From NCBI GenBank assembly GCA_015143295.1, contig CM026565.1, positions 16,626,548-16,690,547 on the forward strand: a DNA stretch of 64,000 bases. Direction: 5' to 3'. Source of the DNA: Tetracentron sinense (taxonomy: Eukaryota; Streptophyta; Magnoliopsida; Trochodendrales; Trochodendraceae). The position numbers and the translations under genes are program-made. Position 1 is the first letter of the stretch. The number at the start of each line of letters is the position of its first letter. Of this stretch, positions 55,673-64,000 are shown in pieces. Below the pieces are notes generated by a model that searched no databases, had not been told where the DNA came from, and saw nothing but the letters and a program-made list of their open reading frames with translations.

Positions 55673-57318
55673 ATGGCAGCCGCCGCCCCTTTGAGAGGGA
55701 GATCACCACCACGGCCACCGGATAAACAACCCAAAACTTTTGCTGAAGTGGTGGGGAACAAAACCAATCCGGATCAAGGTAGCATAAATCACCAGGAGTT
55801 CAGCTTTGAATCTGTCACGGATTTGAAAAAACCATCTTCTTATCAAGGTGAGCCAGCCTTGTTCTACTCAAACGAAGAACTTACAACCTCGGCAGAAATC
55901 TTTAAACATGTTCTAATTGCTAAATTTACATTTGGGAGATCTTCCATTGAAGATCTGACTGCATACGTTCGAAAATCATTACATACGAAGCTGGGTATTT
56001 CAGATGGTATTTTGGATGAGAGACACATGCTCATCAGATTTGAATCTGAGGCAGACTACCTCTCTCTTTGGATTAAAGAATTCTGCTACATGGAGGGGCA
56101 AATGGTGCGATTTATAAAGTGGACACCATTTTTTTAGCAGGTTCTGAACCCACGGTAGTTCCCATATGGATAACCTTACCAGGTCTACCCATAAACCTCT
56201 TTAATCCGAAGGACCTAAAGGCTATTGGCAGCATCGTGGGGAAGGTATTGAAGGTAGATGGACCAACCAAATCTCTGTCCAGACCGAGTATGGCAAGGGT
56301 CTGCATAGAAATAGATGTTTCTAAAACAAAGATAGAACAATTTTGGTTAGGGTTACACACCTCGGGGAGATGACAACCGATTGTCTATGAGAAAGAACCG
56401 GTTATTTGTGAAAGCTGCAACAAGATCGGGCATTATAAAGATGCCTGCTGTAGCTATGAAAAGAGATCTTATACTCGTAGGATGAAGGAGAAGATGAAGA
56501 TTGGATATCCAGAGGAGACAGCCCCGAAGGTCAACAAGATAAATACTAAGAGATGGGTGGAGAAGGCATTCGGTAAGACTGCTATAGTAAATACTACAGA
56601 TTTGCAACCTCAAAAAAATTTAATAGAGGTGGAAGTGATCGCAGACCAGAATAGAGATCCAGACTTGGGGGGAATAAATTCGGATTGTAATACCACTGAT
56701 CCTAGATTGAACGAGAACATAAAATTTGCCTGTGATAGCAGCAATGGAGGAGATACATCCAGAGGGGAAGAAGAAGAAGAGACGGGTGTTCTTACAGTCC
56801 AGAAAAATACAACTCCAAAGGATGATACTGTGATGGACAAAAGTTTGTCTAATAACTGTTATTCTTTGGATAGTACTCACGAAGAAAGAAGAAGGCCAGG
56901 ATCTAATATGAATGAGATTCTATTGTTTGATAAAAATAGCTTCGAGAACGAGATCATTGGTCAATGCAATGATGACAAAGAAACTCATGAATTACTAGAA
57001 GCATTGAAGACTGACAAACCAAAGAGCTCATGTAAATCCAAGGAAGAAGAGGTTTTAAAAACCAAGAATTCTAAAGATGAGGGGTGCAGGTCAGAATCTA
57101 AGATGAGTAGGAGCAAACCGTTTCTGAATAGGGATGATTTCATCCAAAGTTGCAAGCTGTTTTCAAATAAGATAAACGGTTCAGTATGGCTGAAGAATAA
57201 TACGGTGATGGAAGGGAATGAGGTAGGTCAAGTCAGACAAAAACCCAGAGAGAGAGTTACAAGATCTAAGACCAGGGCGGGGTCTCAAGCTAACACTCCA
57301 TTGTTTACCTATGGTTAG
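55673..57318 (+). pseudogene. LINE ORF1: DUF4283 and zinc-knuckle nucleic-acid-binding protein
   Basis: Starts MAAAAPLRGRSPPRPP with TFAEVV soon after, typical of plant L1 ORF1. The DUF4283 domain spans roughly 55860-56350 (LIAKFTFGRSSIEDL, then VPIWITLPGLPINLF). A CCHC knuckle CESCNKIGHYKDAC follows at 56407-56448, then a long acidic and Ser-rich tail. It would coat the LINE RNA. Two faults: a frame change in the T run near 56130-56136, and a stop TGA at 56371-56373 in place of a sense codon. Its final stop overlaps the ORF2 start by eight bases (ATGGTTAG, 57311-57318). Confidence 0.85.
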
Positions 57319-60300
57319 GGCAATCATTTGGAACATAAGGGGAGCGGGTAACCCAAATTCCCGAAGCAGATTGTATTATGTCATAGCGGAGAAGAAGATT
57401 TCTTTAGTTGCTCTACTGGATCCGAAAAAAAATTTAAAGTGCCGTGACAAATATGCTAGAGAGTGGGGGCTCAATAACTATTCAGAGAATAATGGTGAGA
57501 GTAGTAAAATTTGGATATTCTGGAAAGATGATATCATAGTTTCTTCAATTCAAAGATCTCATCAATGTATTTCGCTTATCCTATCGGAGAGAGGTTCTAA
57601 GCTGGCTAGGTTTTCTTTTATATATGCGTCTTGTGATAGATTAGTTAGAAGGGAGCTTTGGGAGGAACTTCAAATTATTAGTACAGATATATCTACCCCT
57701 TAGATTTTAGGTGGGGATTTTAATGTAATCCGTAATGCGGAGGAGAAAAAAGGGGGAAGAAGTCCAGCTTTAAATGCGATCGATGAATTCAACAGTATGA
57801 TTAGTCAGTGTGGTATTATTGATGGGGGCTTCATGGGTAATCGCTTTACGTGGTGCAATGACCGCGTTAGAGCTCATTGCATTTGGGCTAGATTGGATAG
57901 AGTTTTTTACAATTCAGCTTGGCAAGATGTTGTATCTCAGACTACTATCACTCACCTTCCTAGAAGTCCTTCAGACCACTCCCCCCTTCTTCTTGAGGTT
58001 GTTAGCATTTCGAGAGGAGGCCACTTTTCGTTCAAATTTCAAAATATGTGGACCAAAGATGCAGGCTTCTTGGACTTTGTGGAAAAGAATTGGAAAGAAG
58101 AAATGACAGGTAACCCTATACTCTCCTTCTTCTTGAAATTAAAGTTCCTTAAAGTAGAATTATCTAAATGGAACAAAAATAATTTTGGCAACATCTTTTC
58201 TAATCTGAGATCTTGCGAAAGAAAAGTGGATGATCTCGAAATTCAAATGCAAATCAATTGGACAAAAGAAGGTTACTCGGAGTTATGTAATGCTAAAGCG
58301 GAGTTGAAAAATTATCTAGATATGGAAGAAATATACTGGAAACAAAAATCCCGGGAACACTGGCTAAAAGAAGGAGATAAAAATACCAAGTTCTTTCATG
58401 CGGTTTATCAAAATAAATGCAAAAGAAATACGGTCCATAATATTATTGATAGCCATGGAAAATTGTTGACTCACGAGGATGATAAGGGTAAAGAGGCAGT
58501 AAGTTTCTTCCAGAAAAATTTACTTTCAGAAGGTATATCCGGGGATAGCAGATTAGTAGAGTGTATTCCTTCCCTTGTATCGGATGATGATAATGATAAT
58601 CTTTGCAAAATTCCAGAAGAGGAAGAAATAAAGAAGGTTGTGTTTGATATGCAGGACTCTGGGGCTCCTGGCCCGGATGGGTATTCGAGCTTGTTTTTTA
58701 AGCATTGTTGGGGCATTATAAAAGAAGACCTGATATCTGCCATTCATCATTTTTTTTAAAATGGTTTTATCCCTAGAGCTGTCAACGCTACGATGCTATG
58801 CTTGATAGCTAAAATTGAGAACCCAGTTGCATTTGGTGATTATCGTCCAATTAGCCTCTGTAATGTTTTCTACAAAATTATTGTTAAGATCTTAGCAGTC
58901 CGATTGGGTTTTGTTTTGCCAAAATTAATATCAGAGGAGCAATCAGCTTTTGTCAAAGGTAGAAGTATCGTGGATAACATCTCTGTGACTCAAGACATGA
59001 TTTCTCACATAAACAAGAAAGTGAGAGGGGGAAATGTGCTCTTCAAGTTGGATATGGCCAAGGCTTATGATCGAATGGAATGGGATTTTCTTCTTTTAGT
59101 CTTGAAGAAATTTGGATTTTGTGAGAATTTCAGCAAGCTCATAAAAGGCTGTATTTCCTATCCTTTTTTCTCTGTCATCCTGAATGGAAAATTGCATGGA
59201 TTTTTTCAATCTTCACAGGGTTTACGGCAAGGTGATCCCCTTTCCCCGGCTTTGTTCATCTTGGCAGAAGAAGTACTTAGTAGGGGTTTGAAGAATATTT
59301 TTGCAGAAGGTCAAGTTGGTTATTTCAGAACTTCCAGATGTGCGATGCCTATTTCTCACCTCCTCTTTGCAGATGACACTCTTGTTTTCTGCAATGGGCA
59401 GAAAAGATCCATAAATAATTTGTTTAAATTCCTCTCATCCTATGAATCAGCCTCTGGCCAAAGGATCAACAAGCTCAAGAGTACCATGTATGTGACTGAA
59501 AATAAATCCGAGCTAGACAAAGGGAGATTGATGAATATCTGTGGTATTGAGATCGGTAAGTTTCCGTTTAGATATTTGGGGATTCCTCTTTTATTGGTGG
59601 AATGAAAAAAAATTTCTTTGACTTTATTATTGATAAAGTTAGAATGAAAATAGATGGATGGAAAGGTAAATTACTGTCTCAGGGTGGGAAATTAGTGCTC
59701 ATTAAATCGGTTTTAGCATCCTTACCTATTTACACTTTGATGAGCACTAATATTCCGAAGGGTGTTATCTATAGAATGGAAAGTATGTTTGCTTCGTTCT
59801 TCTGGAATGATTCCTTGGGCGGCAACAGAGCTCACTGGGTTGCTTGGAATAAAATTGCTAAACCTATGGATGAAGGTGGGTTGGGAATTCGAAATCTTGT
59901 GGATGTGACCAGAGCGTTCCGTATGAAGATGGCTTGGAAAATAATATTAGAAAAAGGTTTCTTGAGTGATTATTTCATAAGTAAGTACTTAAGAAATAAT
60001 CATCCTTGGATGATAGATAATTTTCTCAAAGGTAACAAGACTTGGCTTGAGATGGGGCGTTGGATAAAGAGCACATTACTAAACTGTAAATGGCTGATTG
60101 GTAATGGGAATGAGACAAATTTCTGGTTTGATATTTGGTTGGATAATGCTCCGTTGATTGACTCGGCTTCAGATTGTCCTACTTCTTTCCCTATGATTAG
60201 AGATTGCTGGTCTAGAGGGAGGTGCATGGTGGAGGAGTTACATTTACTCCCAAGTAGCATGATTCTGGCTGTTAAAAATTATCCTATAAATCTTTCCTTC

Positions 60301-61467
60301 CATGAGGACAAGATTATTTGGAGTAGAGAGAGTTCAGGTAAATTCTCTTCCAAATCTTGTTGGGATTGTGTTCGGGAAGTCTCTCCAAAGGTAAATTGGT
60401 CCTTTTTTATTTGGAACGAATCAATCCCTGCTAAGATTTCCATTCTAATCTGGAAAATTTTCCACAATGCTATCTCTGTTGATTTAAGAATTCAAGACAA
60501 AGGGATACCCCTGCCTAGCAAATGTGAGTGTTGTTTGAATCCTAAGAGGGAATCTTTATCACATTTGTTTTGTCAAGGTGAGATTGCTTCGAAGATCTGG
60601 AGAAGAGTGGGAAATGCTTTGAATATTCAGATTTTTGAAGAGGATACTATCCAAACCAGATTGATGAGATTTTTCCAAAGTAGAAATAATGGTTCTGTGT
60701 GGGGTTTCCTTAGTTCTGTTTTACCGGTTTTCATTTGTTGGGAGACTTGGCTTTATCGTAATGTTTCCAGATATGATAATTTCAAAAGGAATTTCAATGA
60801 CATATTGAAGAGAATTAATGCAGGTTTGAAAGGTGCAGCAGTTTCTTAGAAGTTCACAAAAGGGTTAAGCTCCACTGATAAAGATTTATGTGTCTTCTTT
60901 GATATCCCTATTGTGGCTCCAACAAAAACGAAGCGTCCCATCCTCACTAAATGGATCAACCCTTCTCCGGGATGGTTCAAATTAAATTCCGATGGGGCAG
61001 CTAACAATGAAACGGGCATTAGTGGTGGAGGTGGCATAATTCGGGATTCCAATGGTCATATGATCATAGCTTACTATGAGTTTTATGAATTGGAAACAAA
61101 CACTGTAGCCGAAATCAGGGCTATATGGGATGGTTGTCTTCTGTGTGATAAAATGGGATTAACAAATATCATAGTGGAAAGTGATTCTCAAATTATTATT
61201 GATGTGTTAAATGGTGTCTTGATTCCTCCATGGAAAACGTGGAATTGGTGGAAGAAAATTATCAGCTTGAAGACTAGATGCAACTTAATATTTCAGCATA
61301 CCTACCGTGAAAATAATCAGATAGCGGACTTTCTTTCTAAAGAAGCTTGCAAGACACAAGACAGTAAAATTCTCAGAGGTATAAATGATTGTCCTCAGAT
61401 TATTAAGGGTATGCTATGCACTGATCGTTCTTCGATTTTTAATGTCCGAAATGTTTGCACAGATTGA
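57311..61467 (+). pseudogene. LINE ORF2: endonuclease, reverse transcriptase, zf-RVT, RNase H
   Basis: Endonuclease: IIWNIRGAGN start, ALLDPKKN (Asp where most plant L1s have Glu), GGDFNVI near 57711, SPSDHSPLL near 57970. RT: GDYRPISLCNVFYKI (58831), LDMAKAYDRMEW (59050), GLRQGDPLSPALF (59220), catalytic FADD at 59366-59377. A zf-RVT region (WNESIPAKISILIWKIFHN) near 60415-60470 precedes RNase H from about 60960, with catalytic-type NSDGAANN, AEIRAIWDG, ESDSQ and NQIADFLSK. Faults: in-frame stops at 57701, 58757 and 60847, and a frame change in the A run near 59603-59611. The RNase H end marks the plant L1 group that carries this domain. Confidence 0.9.
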
Positions 61468-61782
61468 TCAATGTTGTGGTTGGGTATTGAGCATTTTCTC
61501 CTTAATAGGGACTATTTTCTCAGGTTGGAGTTTATGGTTTTTGTCCTCCCTAACGCGTGCAGGTCTTTTTGCTGGTTTCAGGGGTCTATGTAATTTTGTG
61601 TTTTTTGTCAGAGGTGGAAATGCCATCTTTGAGTGTGGTTTGTCTTGGGAGGGGTTAGGTTTTGACCCCACTCTCAGTTGGTTGTTTGTTCGGGGTAAGG
61701 TTTATGTCCCCCCCTTCTTCATTTTTATAATAAAACTGGTAGGGGTCTGCCAAACCCCCCACTCCTTCTGAGTGGCTTTTCT

Positions 61783-61800
61783 AAAAAAAAAAAAAAAAAA
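61783..61800 (+). other. LINE poly-A tail
   Basis: Eighteen A residues after a GTGGCTTTTCT end mark the 3' end of the LINE. Tat-B LTR sequence resumes after it. Confidence 0.85.
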
Positions 61801-63023
61801 CTGATTTTTTCTAAATTCTTTTTTTTAAAAAACTTTGTTGGGTGCTGTTGGGATGCTAAAATCAGTAAAGACCAGGGGGTTCCTCATGGATTGAGGACCC
61901 CTAGACCCTGAGAAAGTGCTCGTGATGCTATGGGGGTGGTGAACCCGTGGCCACACCTCAAGGATATACCCCCTCCCCACGCACACCTACGAAGAAGGTG
62001 AGAGGAGGGTTCCTTTCCTTGCAAATGGAACTACAGAAAAAAACAACATAATGGAACCCCTGGAATGGGACCAGGGGTCCCTTACAATGTTAATAACCAA
62101 AGAAAACATAGCAAATGAGGGGGTTTATACCCTAAGTTCTCCTGGACAGCAGCTGCGGCAATGAGCGGGCTACACGCGGTAGTGGCTACAAGGGTAGCGT
62201 TGAAGGACCTGTAGGAACTCGTGGTGGCTCCGGGAAGGGCCTGAGGTGGAAGGCAAGGGAGTGAAGGTTGATGGGAGGGCTACCCGAGCTACCACAGTGG
62301 CTATGTACAGGGTTTCTTTTTTAGAACCGTGGAAGAAGGTGGTGCAAGCAAGCCTTGGGTGATTACTTGAGGGCTAGACTTCACTTAATGTGATGGACTA
62401 AGGTCTTTTGAAATGGCAAGGAGTGGTCTAACCGAGCATTTGGATATGGTAAGAAAATCCCTTTTTTTTTTTAAATCCCTCTGTATCAAACAGTGGCTGT
62501 AATGGAGGTTTTTAGTATGGAATGGAAGGGAGCTATAGGCTTAGGGATGTTGGGTGATGACCTGGGGTGATTCCTAGATGGTCTGAGATGAGGTTGGAGG
62601 GTGGTGGAATGGGATACGATGGGTTGGCCGAAGGGGGTGACTGTAAAATTTGTTTTTGAAAAAAAAAACTCCCTTGCAACAATGGCCTCGGTGGGGTTGA
62701 AATAGAAGAAGAAGAAGGAGAGGGAAAGGATAAAGATGACCCCCACAAGCATAGGGGACAACTGGGGAGATGCAAGGAGGGGCAGGAGAGAGCAAGGGGC
62801 AAGGGGCAAGCCTAGGGTTAGGTTTGGACCTAGGGTTTAGCTAGGGTTAGTCTAGGGTTTGGTCTAAGACTTAGACGCTACCTAGGGTTTAGTTTAGAGT
62901 CTACCTAAGGCTTCTAGGGCTTGGGTTACGGTCTACCTAGGGCTACTAGGGTTTAGCCAGGGATAACCATGGTTAACGTAGGTTAACCATGGTTAAGCAG
63001 GGTGTAAAAATTAGGTGCTTACA

Positions 63024-64000
63024 ATGCGGATGTGCATTGACTACAGGCAGTTGAACAAGGTCACGATCAAGAATCGTTATCCATTACCTCTGATAGACGA
63101 TCTGTTTGACTAGCTGAAGGGTGCAAGGTTCTTTTCGAAGATTGATCTTCGATCTGGGTGCCATCAGTTGAATATCAAGGCAGAAGACGTTCTTAAGACG
63201 GCCTTCAGGACTTAGTATGGGCACTACGAGTTCTTGGTGATGTCTTTTGGTCTGACAAATGTGCCGGCTGCTTTCATGGATTTGATGAACCGGGTATTCA
63301 GACCATCTCTCGATCGATGTGTGATTGTGTTCGTTGATGATATCCTTGTGTATTCCAAGATATGAAATGATTATGCGAGAGACCTCCGTCTTACATTGCA
63401 AACTCTGTGAGAGCATAGCTTGTATGCTAAATTGAGCAAGTACGAGTTCTTGTTGGAGAAGGTGGCGTTCCTTGGCCACGTGGTGTCTATCGTGGGTATT
63501 TCAATCGACTCTGCGAAGGTAGAGGCAATGATGATTTGGGAGAGGCCGAAGAGTGTTATCGAGATTCGCAGTTTTCTCGGCCTTGCAGGTTACTACAGGA
63601 GGTTTGTGGAAGGATTCTCCAGCTTAGCAACTCTATTTACTTATCTCACATAGAAGAACACTAAGTTCACTTGGAGCTAGAAGTATGAGGCGAGCTTCAT
63701 AGAGTTGAAGAAGAGGCTTACTACAGCCCCTGTTCTTATAGTTCCATCTGGGAGCGGTGGTTTTGTAGTCTACAGTGATGCATCACTTATCAACGTAGGA
63801 TGTGTTCTGATGCAGCATGGGAAGGTCATTGCCTATGCTTCCTGATAGTTGAAAGACCATGGGAAGAACTATCCTATGCACAATCTAAAGCTTGCTGCAG
63901 TTGTTTTTGCGTTGAAGATTTGGCATCACTACCTGTATGGGGAACAGTTGGAGGTGTTCACGGATCACAAGAGCTTGAAGTATATGTTTTCCCAGAAAGA
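63024..64000 (+). pseudogene. Chromovirus RT / RNase H fragment (fossil)
   Basis: The piece starts abruptly after the Tat-B LTR with [20 protein letters not shown] and runs through the RT ([10 protein letters not shown] near 63330) and connection ([14 protein letters not shown] near 63563) into RNase H ([21 protein letters not shown] at the window end). It is closest to E1 in wording ([13 protein letters not shown]) but much more decayed, with many breaks. Tat-B was inserted into it, so it is among the oldest pieces here. It continues past the window. Confidence 0.88.

Larger units (their letters stand above)
55559..61800 (+). mobile_element. L1-type LINE, near full length (6.2 kb)
   Basis: ORF1 (DUF4283 and zinc knuckle), ORF2 (endonuclease, RT, zf-RVT, RNase H), a 3' untranslated part of about 315 bases and an 18-base poly-A (61783-61800). 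The 5' edge is placed after the T run at 55538-55558; no target duplication could be fixed because both flanks are T-rich. It is inserted in the Tat-B LTR and so is younger than that. It carries two breaks in ORF1 and four in ORF2, so it is not active as read. Confidence 0.85.
36597..63023 (-). mobile_element. Tat-B: Tat/Ogre-like element, heavily interrupted
   Basis: Minus-strand element whose 5' LTR starts at 63023 (TGTAAGCACCTAATTTTTAC) and ends at 40291. A decayed PBS, leader, DUF7745-like frame and a short gag end follow. The LTR is interrupted by E4 (with E3 inside) and by a LINE; without them it is about 3.0 kb. At right it sits in a chromovirus RT (63024 onward); the left end is unclear. 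Layout and sequence match Tat-A. It is much decayed and the oldest layer of this nest. Confidence 0.75.
40291..63023 (-). repeat. Tat-B 5' LTR, in three blocks
   Basis: Block 1 (40291-40668), block 2 (54191-about 55558) and block 3 (about 61801-63023) align in order with the Tat-A LTR. Insertion of E4 and a LINE separates them. Block 1 contains the two-stem structure (40605-40643). Block 2 holds the GGTAGGCC minisatellite (54285-54535) and many TTAACCATGGTTAA palindromes. Block 3 ends TGGTTAAGCAGGGTG...TTACA like Tat-A. Apart from these signals no gene is supported; a 107-codon minus frame near 62486-62809 is unconvincing. Confidence 0.75.

Noticed and set aside
62486-62809. 107-codon minus-strand frame
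   Set aside because: Low-complexity Pro/Leu/Ser sequence in the Tat-B LTR, open in several phases.

Overview
The window is plant nuclear DNA made almost entirely of transposable elements. I found no host gene, tRNA or rRNA. Ty3/gypsy chromoviruses with chromodomains and LTRs of about 2 kb, Tat/Ogre-type elements primed by tRNA-Arg, Ty1/copia elements and an L1-type LINE with a fused RNase H together indicate an angiosperm with a repeat-rich genome, probably a heterochromatic stretch. The species cannot be named from the sequence.

Layout, left to right. 1-4347: 3' part of chromovirus E1 (pol end plus 3' LTR). 4348-7778: internal part of a + strand copia element (Copia1). 7779-13150: cut-off minus-strand Tat/Ogre-like element (Tat-A) with PBS and a 2.7 kb LTR. 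13151-33086: minus-strand copia element (Copia2), split by a very young chromovirus E2 (13824-23072) and a 3.2 kb solo LTR E6 (23873-27100). 33087-36590: LTR fragments. 36597-63023: a second Tat-like element (Tat-B). Its 5' LTR (40291-63023) holds a non-autonomous LTR element E4 (40669-54190), which in turn holds chromovirus E3 (42657-52080, perfect 5-base target duplication), and separately a LINE (about 55559-61800). 63024-64000: a decayed chromovirus reverse transcriptase.

The nest dates itself. Tat-B is older than E4 (LTRs roughly 10% apart by eye), E4 is older than E3 (LTRs roughly 1.5-2% apart), and E2 is the youngest (two LTR differences seen in 1.8 kb).

The least expected signals lie inside the LTRs. 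(1) Four chromovirus LTR types share a short open frame, beginning MSAG in three of them, with a conserved PWVEEEY-like core; differences between two copies fall mainly at third codon positions. (2) Their U3 regions carry a 3+4 array of 14-base palindromes spaced 19-21 bases apart, about two helical turns. (3) A small hairpin sits just before the short frame. (4) The Tat LTRs carry covarying hairpins and palindrome arrays. Coding parts of the LTR elements are treated as fossils and described only at the level of domains.
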